A stretch of 64,000 nt of DNA from Mycolicibacterium mengxianglii (GCF_015710575.1 NZ_CP065373.1:1488001-1552000), one strand, 5' to 3'. Counted from the stretch's first letter, positions 37,897-47,331 are shown. Numbers and translations: made by a program. Notes: generated by a model not told the origin, from the sequence alone.

Positions 37897-38585
37897 GCAC
37901 GCCGGTCCGGCGAGTCCGTCGACTGGTGATGCTGCGGCACGGCCAGACCGAGTGGAACGCCGGCAGCCGAATGCAGGGTCAGATCGACACCGACCTGACT
38001 GAACTGGGTCGCTCCCAGGCGGTGGCGGCTGCGGAAGTGCTGGCCAAGCGGCAGCCGCTGCTGATCATGTCCTCGGACTTGCGCCGTGCCTATGACACCG
38101 CGTTGGCGCTCAGTGAACGGACCGGCCAGACCGTCGAGGTCGACACCCGGCTGCGGGAAACGCACCTCGGCGACTGGCAGGGGCTCAACCACCTCGAGGT
38201 GGACGAGATCGCCCCGGGCGCTCGTCTGGCGTGGCGCGACGACGCGCGCTGGGCGCCACACGGGGGAGAAAGCCGAGTGGACGTGGCCGCCCGCAGCCTG
38301 CCGTTGGTTACCGAACTCGTTGCAGGGCAAGCGGAGTGGGGATCAGATGCCCACGGCGATGCCGACCGGCCGGTGGTGTTGGTGGCCCACGGCGGCCTGA
38401 TCGCGGCGCTGACCGCAGCGGTACTGGGTCTGCCGGTGGACAACTGGCCGATCCTCGGCGGCATGGGCAATGCCAGCTGGGTCCAGCTGTCCGGGCATTC
38501 GGAGTTCGACGCCCCGCCCGAGGACGTCAAGTGGCGACTCGACGTGTGGAACGCCTCGGCGCAGGTCGCCAACGATGTCCTTTGA
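37893..38585 (+). CDS. gpgP: glucosyl-3-phosphoglycerate phosphatase (histidine phosphatase family)
   Basis: A 230-residue histidine phosphatase. The phospho-histidine motif is [14 protein letters not shown] (RHG near residue 17), with the acid Glu in [10 protein letters not shown] and the second His in [12 protein letters not shown]. By synteny (nadD-rsfS-gpgP-octT) it matches Rv2419c, shown in M. tuberculosis to dephosphorylate glucosyl-3-phosphoglycerate in methylglucose lipopolysaccharide synthesis. The GTG start overlaps rsfS; the 3' end overlaps octT by 11 nt. Confidence 0.85.
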   Translation: MSTPVRRVRRLVMLRHGQTEWNAGSRMQGQIDTDLTELGRSQAVAAAEVLAKRQPLLIMSSDLRRAYDTALALSERTGQTVEVDTRLRETHLGDWQGLNHLEVDEIAPGARLAWRDDARWAPHGGESRVDVAARSLPLVTELVAGQAEWGSDAHGDADRPVVLVAHGGLIAALTAAVLGLPVDNWPILGGMGNASWVQLSGHSEFDAPPEDVKWRLDVWNASAQVANDVL

Positions 38586-39312
38586 GGCACAGCCTCGGCT
38601 GCTGGTGTTCGCCGACTCCCTGGCCTACTACGGCCCGACCGGCGGTCTACCGTCCGACGATCCCCGGATCTGGCCGAATCTTGTTGCCGACCAACTGGGT
38701 TGGCGGCTGGAGCTGATCGGACGGATCGGCTGGACCTGCCGCGACGTGTGGTGGGCCGCCACGCAGGACCCGCGTTCGTGGGCGGCGCTGCCGCAGGCCG
38801 GTGCGGTGGTCTTCGCCACCAGTGGCATGGATTCGCTGCCGTCGCCGTTGCCGACGGCATTGCGCGAAATGATCCGGTATGTCCGGCCGCCGCGGCTGCG
38901 CCGCTGGGTGCGCGACGGTTACGGCTGGGCGCAGCCGAGGTTTTCACCGTATTCGCGTTCGGCGCTACCTCCGGAACTGTCCGTCGAATACCTGGAAATG
39001 ACCCGCGGAGCAATCGATTTCAACCGACCCGGTATCCCCATGGTGGCCTCGCTGCCCAGCGTGCACATCGCGGACACCTACGGTCGAGCCCACCATGGGC
39101 GGGAGGGCACCGTCAGGGCCATCACGAGCTGGGCCCAGGAACATGACATCCCGCTTGTTGACCTCAAAGAGGCAGTGGCAGAACATATTTACGCCGGACG
39201 GGGAAACCCGGACGGGATCCACTGGAACTTCGAAGGGCATCAGGCCGTCGCCGATCTGATGCTCAAGGCGCTGGCCACCGCGGGCGTCGTGGCCCCGCAG
39301 CACGGCGGTTGA
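38575..39312 (+). CDS. octT: SGNH-hydrolase-like diglucosylglycerate octanoyltransferase
   Basis: A 245-residue protein with an SGNH-type core: the opening [20 protein letters not shown] holds the Ser block and the closing [18 protein letters not shown] holds Asp and His. Position after gpgP matches Rv2418c/OctT, which octanoylates diglucosylglycerate, an early precursor of the polymethylated methylglucose lipopolysaccharides. The ATG lies 11 nt inside gpgP. Assignment rests on synteny and motif, and is firm for family, good for substrate. Confidence 0.82.
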   Translation: MSFEAQPRLLVFADSLAYYGPTGGLPSDDPRIWPNLVADQLGWRLELIGRIGWTCRDVWWAATQDPRSWAALPQAGAVVFATSGMDSLPSPLPTALREMIRYVRPPRLRRWVRDGYGWAQPRFSPYSRSALPPELSVEYLEMTRGAIDFNRPGIPMVASLPSVHIADTYGRAHHGREGTVRAITSWAQEHDIPLVDLKEAVAEHIYAGRGNPDGIHWNFEGHQAVADLMLKALATAGVVAPQHGG

Positions 39313-39314
39313 CG

Positions 39315-40139
39315 ATGGCTGTCATCGTCGTCACCGATTCGTCTTCGCGGCTGCCCGCCGAACTCGCCGCCCGGCACGGCATCCGGGTGGTGCCGTTGCA
39401 TGTCCTGGTCGACGGCACCGACCTGCGCGACGGGATCGACGACATTCCCGACGACATCCACGAACGCACGGCCTCCACCGCCGGGGCGACGCCCGCGGAG
39501 TTGGGTGCCCTCTACGAGCAGGCGCTGCGCGACAGCGACGGTGACGGGGTGGTGGCCGTACACCTGTCCGCCGCGCTGTCGAGCACGTTCAATGCCGCAC
39601 AACAGGCCGCTCAGGACTGCGGAGGCCCCGTCCGGACCATCGATTCCCGCTCCGCGGCAATGGGAACCGGGTTCGTGGCGGTCGCCGCAGCCCGGGCCGC
39701 CGCCGCCGGAGGTGACCTCGACGCGGTGGGGGCCGCCGCCGAGGCGGCCGTGCGTAGTGGCCACGGTTTCATCGTGGTGCAACGGCTGGACAACCTGCGC
39801 CGCAGCGGCCGTATCGGCGGGGCCGCTGCCTGGCTGGGCACCGCCTTGTCGTTGAAGCCGCTGCTGCGCATCGACGATGGCAAACTCGTTCTGGCGCAAC
39901 GTGTGCGGACCGCGTCCAAAGCCGTGATGGCGATGCAGGACCGGGTGTGCGAGCTGGTCGGCGACGGTAGTGCGTCCATTGCTGTTCATCACGTCGCCGA
40001 CCCCGCGGCTGCAGTCGAGCTGGCCGCGGCTCTGCAGTCGCGACTGCCCGGCTGCGACGAGCCGATCGTCACCGACCTCGGCCCGGTACTGGCCCTGCAC
40101 GTCGGTGCCGGAGCGCTCGCCGTGGTCGTCTCTTTGTGA
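39315..40139 (+). CDS. DegV family fatty-acid-binding protein
   Basis: A 274-residue protein of the DegV fold, which binds a fatty acid and in other bacteria works with fatty acid kinase. MAVIVVTDSSSRLPAELAARHGI opens it, and LSAALSSTFNAAQQAA, DSRSAAMGTGFVA and LDNLRRSGRIGGAAAWLG follow the family pattern. ATG 39315 is chosen; a TTG at 39309 is possible. It ends the nadD-octT string. Its TGA stop (40137-40139) is inside the left arm of palindrome B. Confidence 0.88.
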   Translation: MAVIVVTDSSSRLPAELAARHGIRVVPLHVLVDGTDLRDGIDDIPDDIHERTASTAGATPAELGALYEQALRDSDGDGVVAVHLSAALSSTFNAAQQAAQDCGGPVRTIDSRSAAMGTGFVAVAAARAAAAGGDLDAVGAAAEAAVRSGHGFIVVQRLDNLRRSGRIGGAAAWLGTALSLKPLLRIDDGKLVLAQRVRTASKAVMAMQDRVCELVGDGSASIAVHHVADPAAAVELAAALQSRLPGCDEPIVTDLGPVLALHVGAGALAVVVSL

Positions 40140-40188
40140 TTTCGGCGCGCTCATGGCCGCTCAGCGGCCATGAGCGCGCCGAAATCAC
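40136..40188. terminator. bidirectional terminator-like palindrome B
   Basis: A perfect inverted repeat with 25-bp arms (40136-40160 and 40164-40188) and a TCA loop, the same dimensions as palindrome A at 26030-26082. The stop codons of both convergent genes (TGA 40137-40139 on +, TGA 40187-40185 on -) sit at mirror-image positions in the arms. Confidence 0.72.
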
Positions 40189-41243
40189 CCGAAGAAGCGG
40201 CCGGTGATCGGGGGCAGGTCCTTGAGGGTGACGATGCCGGGTTCGGCGGCGACGACGGCGGGCACGGCGTTGGTGACGGGCATCGCGGTGTAGATCATGC
40301 CCAGCCCCATGAACCCCGGCTCGGTCCAGTCCCTCGGCGGTAGGCAGTGCAGCACGGTGCGCATGTTGGGCACTCCGAACACCTGGATGACGTGGCCGTG
40401 CTCGAGCGGCTTGGGCGGGGTGACGTGATCGCCCATGGTCCAGTTGAATCCGACGCTGACGACATTGCGCTCGCCCACCCAGCCGCGGTGGTAGCCGTAC
40501 ACCGAGCCGACGGTGCCTGCCGGGATTTTCATGAAGCCCAGATCGGTGTCGTCGGTGGCGGCGGTGAACTGCACATCGAAGGTCAACCGGTCCAGGTCAG
40601 CGCCCATCGCATCGGCCATCATCGCCGCAGACTCGGCGAACACTTCGCTTTCGCGGCGCACGCTGTCGGCCAGGCCCGGGGTGTCGGGATCCTGGCCGAA
40701 GCCCATCGCCGACTGGGTGCCCGCCGATTCGTAGGTCGAGCAGTCCACCGATTCGGTGATCCGGATCTCGTCGACCCGCTCGCAGGAGCCCGAGAGCACC
40801 ATACCCACCATATTGGTCATGCCCGGGTGGGCTCCGTTGCCGAAGATGGTGGATTGCCCTGTCTCGCAAGCGGTTCGGATGCGATCCAGGTCAGCGGGTG
40901 TCTGCTTGCCGCCGGTGATCCACGCCGCACTGGTGCACACGTTGACGCCGCTCTCCAGCAGACGAACCAGCTCGTCGATGCTGGGCCACAGCGGGTTGTA
41001 GCAACAGGCGTCGGCGCCCACGCCCAGGAGCGCATCGATGTCGTTGGTGGCCAGCACGCCCGTGGGTTCCGGCCAGCCCGCCAGCTCGGCGGCGTCGCGC
41101 CCCACCTTGTCCTCGCCGTGCGCGTACACGCCCGCCAGTTCCATATCGGGGCGGCCGATGATCGCGTGCAGCGACCGACGGCCGATGTTCCCGGTGGTCC
41201 ACTGGATGACCTTCAGCGGACGTTGGTGTGGCGTGGTTTTCAT
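40185..41243 (-). CDS. NAD(P)H-dependent dihydrodipicolinate reductase-like / amine dehydrogenase-family protein
   Basis: A 352-residue protein with an N-terminal Rossmann domain (KVIQWTTGNIGRRSLHAII) and a DapB-like arrangement; ELAGVYAHGEDKVGRDAAEL and FGNGAHPGMTN are family-typical. Mycobacteria carry many paralogues of unknown substrate, some related to 2,4-diaminopentanoate dehydrogenase. It is not the housekeeping dapB. GAGGGAG lies 5 nt before ATG 41243. It is divergent from an SDR gene across 162 bp. The C-terminal ITGRFFG and the stop lie at palindrome B. Confidence 0.75.
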   Translation of the reverse strand: MKTTPHQRPLKVIQWTTGNIGRRSLHAIIGRPDMELAGVYAHGEDKVGRDAAELAGWPEPTGVLATNDIDALLGVGADACCYNPLWPSIDELVRLLESGVNVCTSAAWITGGKQTPADLDRIRTACETGQSTIFGNGAHPGMTNMVGMVLSGSCERVDEIRITESVDCSTYESAGTQSAMGFGQDPDTPGLADSVRRESEVFAESAAMMADAMGADLDRLTFDVQFTAATDDTDLGFMKIPAGTVGSVYGYHRGWVGERNVVSVGFNWTMGDHVTPPKPLEHGHVIQVFGVPNMRTVLHCLPPRDWTEPGFMGLGMIYTAMPVTNAVPAVVAAEPGIVTLKDLPPITGRFFG

Positions 41244-41405
41244 CGGCGCTCCCTCGGTTGACAGTGTCGGTGAGTATGTACACACCGGTGGCGCACACGG
41301 GCCAGAACTCGCGGCACCGGTTCCTGCGGTCGTGCGGAGGCGGGCGCGTAGGTGCTGAGTGGGACTGCCGCACCGGCTGATTGCCGACCCTGCGACGATC
41401 GACCG

Positions 41406-42194
41406 ATGACTGATCGAGTGATCTACGGTCCGTGGGCGGTGGTGGCGGGCGGTTCCGAGGGCGTGGGCGCCGAGTTCGCGACGCAGCTGGCCGGCGACGG
41501 GTTTCACCTGGTGCTGATCGCGCGTAACGCCGCGCCGCTGGCGCAGACCGCGCGGCGTTGCCGTGAACTCGGCGCTGAGGTCATCACCGTCACCGCCGAT
41601 CTCTCCGACCCCGCCGCGATCGACGAAGTGCAGCGCGCCACCGCCGATCTGGAGGTGGGGCTGCTGATCTGCAATGCCGGCGCGAACACGTGCAGTTCGG
41701 AATTCCTCGACGCCGAACTGGACCAGTTCCACCGGGTCATCGATCTCAACATCACCTCGGTGCTGGCGTTGGTTCACCTCTTCGGCGGCCCCATGCGGCA
41801 CCGTCGGCGCGGTGGGATCCTGTTGGTCGGGTCGATGGCCGGCTACCTCGGCTCGGCGCGGCACACCGTTTACGGCGGGGTGAAGGCATTCAGCCGGATC
41901 TTCGCCGAGAGCCTGTGGCTCGAGCTGCGCGACTACGACGTGCACGTCCTCGAACTGGTGCTCGGCGTCACCCGGACGCCGGCGATGCAGCGCGTCGGGC
42001 TGAACTTCGACGTGCCGGGCCTGCGGGTCGCCGAGCCCGCTGACGTGGCGCGCGAGGGCCTGGCGAATCTGGCGAACGGGCCGGTGCTGGTGGCCGGCGG
42101 CAACGCTGCCGACGTCGAGCGGCGCAACCACCCTGACCGGGCCAAGGTGGTGCTGGGTACGCACCGGTTCATGCAGCAGCTGCTCGACGGCTGA
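41406..42194 (+). CDS. short-chain dehydrogenase/reductase
   Basis: A 262-residue classical-type SDR. The cofactor motif is VVAGGSEGVGAEFATQLAGD (TGxxxGxG variant), NAGANT supports the adenine pocket, and the catalytic set is Ser in LLVGSMAGYLGS with YGGVKAFSR (YxxxK). Substrate unknown. ATG 41406 has no clear SD. It belongs to a three-gene block (reductase, SDR, NTF2-like) between degV and comEA, where M. tuberculosis carries eis. Confidence 0.82.
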   Translation: MTDRVIYGPWAVVAGGSEGVGAEFATQLAGDGFHLVLIARNAAPLAQTARRCRELGAEVITVTADLSDPAAIDEVQRATADLEVGLLICNAGANTCSSEFLDAELDQFHRVIDLNITSVLALVHLFGGPMRHRRRGGILLVGSMAGYLGSARHTVYGGVKAFSRIFAESLWLELRDYDVHVLELVLGVTRTPAMQRVGLNFDVPGLRVAEPADVAREGLANLANGPVLVAGGNAADVERRNHPDRAKVVLGTHRFMQQLLDG

Positions 42195-42265
42195 GCGCTC
42201 GGCCCGGCCCGCTGGACGGGGCCGGCCGCGTGCTGCCGGAATGGCGACGAGGTAGAACACCAGGC

Positions 42266-42757
42266 GTGGACGAAGATCGTGTGGCGGCGCTGGAGCGCCG
42301 AGTGCAGCAGTTGGAAGACGAGCGTGCGGTCGCCACCCTGCTGGCGTCCTACGGCCCGCTGGTGGACGCGGGGGAGTCGGTGGCCGCGGCGCAGTTGTGG
42401 GCGGTTGACGGCACGTATGACGTGGACGACTGGTCCATGAACAGCCGAGCCGAGATTTGCGCCATGGTGGAATCCGGGGGTCATCAAGGTCTTGTCGAAC
42501 GCGGTTGTTGCCATCTGTTGGGCCCGGCCGTGGTGACCGTCACCGGCGACGACGCGGTGGCGGTGTGCGAGTCGGTGCTGCTGGTCCGGCGCAGTGACGG
42601 GCGGGGTTATTCGGTGGCGCGGGCAGGCGCCAACCACTTCCGATTGCGGCGGGAGGACGGTCGGTGGCAGATCGTCCAGCGGCGCACCACCGTGCTCGAC
42701 GGCACCGAACGGGCCAGGGCGCTACTGGCCGCCGGGGTAGCCGGCCGCGTGCCGTGA
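42266..42757 (+). CDS. nuclear transport factor 2-like (SnoaL) protein
   Basis: A 163-residue protein with an N-terminal helical segment (RVAALERRVQQLEDERAV, heptad-like) followed by an NTF2/SnoaL cone fold (LLASYGPLVDAGES, AQLWAVDGTYDVDDW, RREDGRWQIVQRRT). Such proteins are often dehydratase- or isomerase-like; residues do not fix a reaction. The GTG at 42266 is preferred because TAGAAC ends 7 nt upstream and an extension to 42230 adds an unlikely basic leader. It follows the SDR by 71 bp. Confidence 0.65.
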   Translation: MDEDRVAALERRVQQLEDERAVATLLASYGPLVDAGESVAAAQLWAVDGTYDVDDWSMNSRAEICAMVESGGHQGLVERGCCHLLGPAVVTVTGDDAVAVCESVLLVRRSDGRGYSVARAGANHFRLRREDGRWQIVQRRTTVLDGTERARALLAAGVAGRVP

Positions 42758-42767
42758 CCCGGCGACG

Positions 42768-42776
42768 TTATCCACA
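42768..42776 (+). promoter_or_regulatory. isolated consensus DnaA box
   Basis: TTATCCACA exactly matches the DnaA-box consensus. It lies 82 bp upstream of comEA. No cluster of boxes or AT-rich element is nearby, so it is not an origin; titration or regulatory binding is possible. Confidence 0.35.
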
Positions 42777-42844
42777 CTCCCGCAACGATGCACAGCCCGC
42801 CGCGGCATAGCGTCCCGACGGTCTCCACGGTCGGCCGCTGAACC

Positions 42845-42850
42845 TACCGT
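42845..42850 (+). promoter_or_regulatory. comEA leaderless promoter -10 box
   Basis: TACCGT ends 7 nt before ATG 42858; no SD precedes the start. Confidence 0.5.
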
Positions 42851-42857
42851 CGGGCAC

Positions 42858-43685
42858 ATGCCTGCCGAACTTCCCACTGAGAGACTGCATCGCCGTCTCG
42901 GCGAGACCGCACCGGAAGCCGCTGCCGATGAGGCGGCCGGCCCGCCGACCGACGACCCCCGCGAACTGCTGCCGCGGTGGTTACCCGACGCACACGGTGA
43001 GCGCGCGAGTTGGTGGGAGACGGTGCGGGCCGATCCCGGCCGTGGCGGGGCGATCGCGCTCGGCGTCGTCGCCGCGTTGGCGGTACTGGTCACGGTCTTC
43101 ACCTTGATCCGGGACGAACCCGAGCCCGTGACCTCGGCGAAACTGCCTGCGGTGGAGATGGTGTCCTCAGCCAGCGCGCGGCCGTCGCCGGCACCGGATC
43201 AGCCGGTGATCGTCAGCGTGGTCGGACTGGTCCACAAACCGGGCCTGGTCACCCTGACCGCGGGTGCGCGGGTGGCGGACGCGCTCACGGCGGCCGGCGG
43301 GGTGACAGACGGGGCTGACACTATCGGGTTGAACATGGCCCGCCACCTCAGCGACGGCGAGCAGGTCGTCGTGGGCCTGGCGCCCGTACCGGGGCAGGCG
43401 GCCGCGCTGGCCAGTTCGGTGTCCCCGGGCGCCGTCACCGCGGCGCCCCCGGATGCGGGACCCGGGGTAGCGCCGCCGACCGGGGCTGCGGCGGGGCCCG
43501 TGGACCTCAACTCCGCGACAGTCGAGCAGTTGGACACCCTGCCGGGGATCGGGCCGGTCACCGCCGCCGCCATCGTCGCGTGGCGCGACGACCACGGCTC
43601 GTTCGCCAGCGTGGACCAGCTCAGCGAGGTCGACGGTATCGGTCCCGCCCGCCTGGACAAATTGCGCGACCTGGTGCGGGTGTGA
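42858..43685 (+). CDS. comEA: ComEA family DNA-binding protein
   Basis: A 275-residue membrane-anchored protein. A cytosolic N-terminus of about 60 residues precedes one transmembrane helix (AIALGVVAALAVLVTVFTLI), then an outside SLBB/soluble-ligand domain (VVGLVHKPGLVTLTAGARVADALTAAGGV), a Pro/Ala/Gly linker, and a C-terminal helix-hairpin-helix domain (VDLNSATVEQLDTLPGIGPV). ComEA binds incoming double-stranded DNA in competent bacteria. Comparable genes are conserved in mycobacteria although natural competence is not established. Confidence 0.88.
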   Translation: MPAELPTERLHRRLGETAPEAAADEAAGPPTDDPRELLPRWLPDAHGERASWWETVRADPGRGGAIALGVVAALAVLVTVFTLIRDEPEPVTSAKLPAVEMVSSASARPSPAPDQPVIVSVVGLVHKPGLVTLTAGARVADALTAAGGVTDGADTIGLNMARHLSDGEQVVVGLAPVPGQAAALASSVSPGAVTAAPPDAGPGVAPPTGAAAGPVDLNSATVEQLDTLPGIGPVTAAAIVAWRDDHGSFASVDQLSEVDGIGPARLDKLRDLVRV

Positions 43686-43691
43686 CCGACG

Positions 43692-45284
43692 GTGTCCGGC
43701 GCCGCGGCGGCTGAGGCCGATCCTTCCGATCGCCGCATCGACTTGCGTCTGGTGCCTGCGGGCCTGACCTGCTGGGCCGTCACTGCCGCGGGCATCCTCT
43801 GGCACATCGGGATGGTCCTGACCGTGGTGTTCGGGGTCACCGCGGCGCTCAGTGCTCTGTCCGCCAGGTTGTCCGGGCGCACCGAGCGACGTGCGGCGTG
43901 CACGGTGGTGCTGGCGGCGTCGCTGATCGGTGTCGGCTTCGGTATCGCTGTGACAGTGCGCGACAACATGATTCGTGACCACCCCATCGGCAACAGTGTC
44001 GGCCGGGAACGGGATGTCACGGTCCTGGTCACCGAAAGTCCGAGGCTGCTACGCGGCGGCCGGATGCTGATCCGGGCTGACCTGCGGTTGGTAGGTGACG
44101 ACGAATCCCGGGGCAGGGTCGTCATTTTCGCCTCCGCACGCGACTACGGTGCAGTCGCCGCCGGGCAGTCGGTGCGGTTGCGGGCACGGATCGCGGCTCC
44201 CACCCGGCGAGATCTGACTGTGGCGGTACTCACCGCCACCGGCCGTCCCACCATCGGCCGGGCTACCGCAGTGCAGCGCGGCGCGCACACCCTGCGCGCC
44301 CAGGTGGCCGCGGTGGCCCGCGACGTGCTGCCCGCCGATCAGGCCGCACTGCTGCCCGCTCTCGTCCTCGGCGACACCTCTGCTTTTCCGCCGACCGTCG
44401 TCGAGCAGTTCCAGGTAGCGGGCCTGACCCATTTGACTGCGGTTTCGGGAGCCAACGTCACGATTGTCTGCGGCGCAGTCCTGCTGTCTGCCTCGTTCCT
44501 GGGCCCGCGGATCGCGGTGGCACTGGCCGCAGCGGTGCTCGTCGCGTTCGTCGTGGTGGTCCAGCCGACGCCCAGCGTGTTGCGTGCGGCGGTGATGGGC
44601 GCCATCACCTTGTTGGCTGTCGTGTCTGCCCGTCGCCGGCAGGCGGTCCCGGCGCTGGCCGCCACGGTGATCGGCCTGCTGGCAGTGGCGCCGCACTTGG
44701 CCGTCGACATCGGCTTCGCACTGTCGGTGTCAGCCACGGCGGCGCTCGTGGTGCTGGCGCCGGCGTGGTCACGCCGGCTGGTGCGCCGGGGCTGGCCCAA
44801 GCCGGTGGCCGACGCCGTCAGCGTCGCGACGGCGGCGCAGTTGGTCACCGCACCGCTGATCGCCGGGGTCTCGGGCAGCTTCAGCTTGGTCGCGATCGTC
44901 GCCAACGTGGCGGTCGCGCCCGTGATCGCGCCCATCACAGTGCTGGGTACCGCGGCCGCCGCGGTGTGCCTGCTCGCGCCGGCAGCCGCGGCACTGCTCA
45001 TCAGATTCACCGGCCCGGAACTGTGGTGGCTACTTCGGGTAGCGCAGTGGGCCGCAGGTGTGCCGCACGCGTCGGTGCCGGTTCCCCCGGGGCCGGCCGG
45101 GGCGGCATCGGTTACCGCGGCGGCAATCGTGACCGTCGCACTGACTGCCAGACTCTGGGACCGGCGGGGGTTCCGCATTGTGATGGCCTGCCTGGTGATG
45201 TGCCTGCTCGCCTGGTCGATATCCACCGGCATCACCGCCCGCCCCACTGTGATGTCAGCGGGTCGTGGCACCATGCTCGGGTGA
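43692..45284 (+). CDS. comEC: ComEC/Rec2-family DNA channel protein without beta-lactamase domain
   Basis: A 530-residue membrane protein starting 7 bp after comEA. It has two early helices, an OB-like soluble segment (about 95-200) and then the competence domain with about eight helices and the signature [12 protein letters not shown]. It stops soon after the last helices; the C-terminal metallo-beta-lactamase nuclease domain found in Firmicutes ComEC is absent, as in other mycobacteria. The GTG start is the first in frame after comEA. The stop overlaps holA (GTGA). Confidence 0.85.
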   Translation: MSGAAAAEADPSDRRIDLRLVPAGLTCWAVTAAGILWHIGMVLTVVFGVTAALSALSARLSGRTERRAACTVVLAASLIGVGFGIAVTVRDNMIRDHPIGNSVGRERDVTVLVTESPRLLRGGRMLIRADLRLVGDDESRGRVVIFASARDYGAVAAGQSVRLRARIAAPTRRDLTVAVLTATGRPTIGRATAVQRGAHTLRAQVAAVARDVLPADQAALLPALVLGDTSAFPPTVVEQFQVAGLTHLTAVSGANVTIVCGAVLLSASFLGPRIAVALAAAVLVAFVVVVQPTPSVLRAAVMGAITLLAVVSARRRQAVPALAATVIGLLAVAPHLAVDIGFALSVSATAALVVLAPAWSRRLVRRGWPKPVADAVSVATAAQLVTAPLIAGVSGSFSLVAIVANVAVAPVIAPITVLGTAAAAVCLLAPAAAALLIRFTGPELWWLLRVAQWAAGVPHASVPVPPGPAGAASVTAAAIVTVALTARLWDRRGFRIVMACLVMCLLAWSISTGITARPTVMSAGRGTMLG

Positions 45285-46252
45285 GCCAACAGGTTCGGGG
45301 ACTTCATCTGGTCCTGGGCGAAGAGGAGTTACTCGTCGAACGGGCGGTAACCGCGGTGCTCAACCAGGCCCGCGCCCTGGCGGGCACCACCGACGTGCCG
45401 GTCAACCGGATGCGCGCCGGTGAAGTCAGCACCAGTGAGTTGGCGGAGCTGCTCAGCCCGTCGTTGTTCGCCGATGAGCGCGTGGTGGTCCTCGACGCTG
45501 CGGGCGAGGCCGGTAAGGACGCCGCGGCGATGATCGCCTCCGCTGCCGGTGAGCTGCCCGAGGGCACGATGCTGGTGGTGGTGCACTCCGGTGGCGGCCG
45601 GGCCAAGGCGTTGGCCGGGCAGCTCAAGGATCTCGGTGCAGAGGTGCATCTGTGCGCGAAAATCAGCAAGGCCAGCGAGCGTGCCGACTTCGTCCGTGCC
45701 GAATTTCGAGCGCTGAAGATCAAAGTCAGCGAAGACACCGTCACCGCCCTGATCGACGCGGTGGGGTCTGACGCACGAGAGCTCGCCTCGGCTTGTTCAC
45801 AGCTTGTCGCCGACACCGATGGCCGCGTCGACCCGGCTGCGGTCCGGCGTTATCACAGTGGGAAAGCCGAAGTGAAGGGCTTTGACATCGCCGACAAGGC
45901 GGTGGCCGGGGACGTCGAAGGTGCGGCGGAGGCGTTGCGCTGGGCGATGATGAGCGGCGAACCCCGTGTTGTGCTCGCCGACGCGTTGGCCGAGGCCGTG
46001 CACACCATCGCCAGAGTGGCGCCGTTATCGGGCGACCCATACCGGCTGGCTTCCGAGGTGGGCCTACCGCCGTGGCGAATTCAAAAGGCGCAGAAGCAAT
46101 CCAGACGCTGGTCCCGCGACGGGGTCGCTACCGCAATCCGCCTGGTGGCTGCACTCAACGCCGATGTCAAGGGCGCTGCGGCCGACCCTGATTACGCCCT
46201 CGAGGCCGCGGTCCGGCAGGTTGCGGAAATTGCGGCCGCCGGACGTCGCTGA
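45281..46252 (+). CDS. holA: DNA polymerase III subunit delta
   Basis: A 323-residue clamp-loader subunit that opens the beta clamp. [20 protein letters not shown] opens the AAA-like domain; [14 protein letters not shown] and [20 protein letters not shown] are typical of the middle and C-terminal domains. The GTG start overlaps the comEC stop, so comEA-comEC-holA is one unit. The gene is followed by 600 bp of decayed sequence. Confidence 0.93.
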   Translation: MSQQVRGLHLVLGEEELLVERAVTAVLNQARALAGTTDVPVNRMRAGEVSTSELAELLSPSLFADERVVVLDAAGEAGKDAAAMIASAAGELPEGTMLVVVHSGGGRAKALAGQLKDLGAEVHLCAKISKASERADFVRAEFRALKIKVSEDTVTALIDAVGSDARELASACSQLVADTDGRVDPAAVRRYHSGKAEVKGFDIADKAVAGDVEGAAEALRWAMMSGEPRVVLADALAEAVHTIARVAPLSGDPYRLASEVGLPPWRIQKAQKQSRRWSRDGVATAIRLVAALNADVKGAAADPDYALEAAVRQVAEIAAAGRR

Positions 46253-46491
46253 CGGGACGCCCCGCTGACCCCGATGGTGCTCCAAGTGCTGTCGGGAGCA
46301 ATAACGGCCAAATTTCGGTTTCCGGTACTTACGCAATACGCCACCCAGTTCGGTGACCGGTCCACCGCCGACCGGCTTGCCGAGCCGGCCCGAATTGTGC
46401 AGGGCCCCAGGGTGATCGCTGCCACGGAGCACGCGTGCGGGTTACGTGCGGTGGCATTACGGGAGCGGGGGCTCGTAGGTTCTGCGATGTC

Positions 46492-46724
46492 GGCGGCAAC
46501 GATGGCACGTGTATCGCTGATGAGTGCGGGTCTTCCACGCCGGTAGTGCTGGCGGGCACGCAGCGTCAGCAGGAGATCATCGCGTTGGCGGCCGCCGGCC
46601 TGACCAACCGGCAGATCGCGGCGCGCCTGGTGATGTCGGTGCGCACCGTGGAAGGCACTTGTCTCCGCATCCCAGCGCGCTGGGGTCAGCTCTCGTGAAG
46701 AGCTGGTCGTGTTGCTGGAAGGGC
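46492..46724 (+). pseudogene. remnant of a LuxR-type helix-turn-helix regulator (C-terminus)
   Basis: One frame reads STPVVLAGTQRQQEIIALAA followed by AGLTNRQIAARLVMSVRTVEG, the classic LuxR DNA-binding domain of large AAA-LuxR regulators. The normal continuation (GHLYRIxxKLGVxSREELVVLLEG) is recoverable downstream only by changing frame: VSSREELVVLLEG is read from about 46686 to 46724. The first frame hits a stop at 46696-46698. The upstream ATPase part is gone. The rest of 46253-46491 and 46725-46864 shows nothing I can name. Confidence 0.6.
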
Positions 46725-46864
46725 GGCCCCGCGTGCGCCCGGAGCGTAGCCGCCACTGCGGCGGCCCACCGCGTGAGGCAGGGCCTCGGTCAGGGACGCG
46801 AGTACCAGAAGTGAGGTAGCGGCTTAGCCCCGACGTTTTCATCGCGAGCGCGCATCGTAGAGGA

Positions 46865-47070
46865 ATGCCTACCGAGCGTCAGCGACGCGACGACGGATGG
46901 AGCGCCTGCCGCTACCGTATTCGATAGCGCTGCGCCTGCGGGAGGCCGGCGTCGAGGGCCATCTGATCGCGGAATGTATCGGGGTCGACAGCGAATCACT
47001 GCCGGCGTTGATGCGGATCGCGCCGAGGCGAAGCCCGCAGCGACCGGATACTGGGCCGACGGCCCGGGGA
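46865..47070 (+). pseudogene. frameshifted small conserved mycobacterial protein
   Basis: Three segments in different frames line up as one short protein: MPTERQRRDD from ATG 46865, then MERLPLPYSIALRLREAGVE and GHLIAECIGVDSESLPALMR in a second frame (46897 on), then AEAKPAATGYWADG in a third. This matches a small helical protein (xxLERLPLPYxxALRLxxAGVxxxLIAECLxxxPExLxxLLxIAEAKL) that I recall from mycobacterial genomes. Two small indels break it. It runs convergently into rpsT. Confidence 0.5.
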
Positions 47071-47331
47071 TCAGATCTTGTTCAGCGCCAGGGCCAGGGC
47101 CGACTTCTTGTTGGCAGCCTGGTTCTTGTGAATGACGCCCTTGCTGGCGGCCTTGTCGAGCTGGCGGCTGGTGGCGGTCAGCAACTCGGTCGCCTTGTCC
47201 TTGTCGCCGGCGTCGAGAGCTTCCCGGAACCCGCGGACAGCCGTGCGAAGAGAAGACTTCACCGACTGGTTGCGCAGTCGGGCGCGCTCGTTGGTGCGGA
47301 TGCGCTTTTCCTGCGACTTGATGTTGGCCAC
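47071..47331 (-). CDS. rpsT: 30S ribosomal protein S20
   Basis: An 86-residue, all-helical, basic protein that binds 16S r[23 protein letters not shown] is the family start and [20 protein letters not shown] the end. It begins at GTG 47331 with AAGGA upstream. On this strand TAACCT (+ coordinates 47431-47436) is a likely -10, the same hexamer as at rplU, giving a leader of about 90 nt. Confidence 0.97.
   Translation of the reverse strand: MANIKSQEKRIRTNERARLRNQSVKSSLRTAVRGFREALDAGDKDKATELLTATSRQLDKAASKGVIHKNQAANKKSALALALNKI

Noticed and set aside
42768-42776. Replication origin at a DnaA box
   Set aside because: A single box, no cluster, no AT-rich unwinding element, and no dnaA/dnaN nearby.
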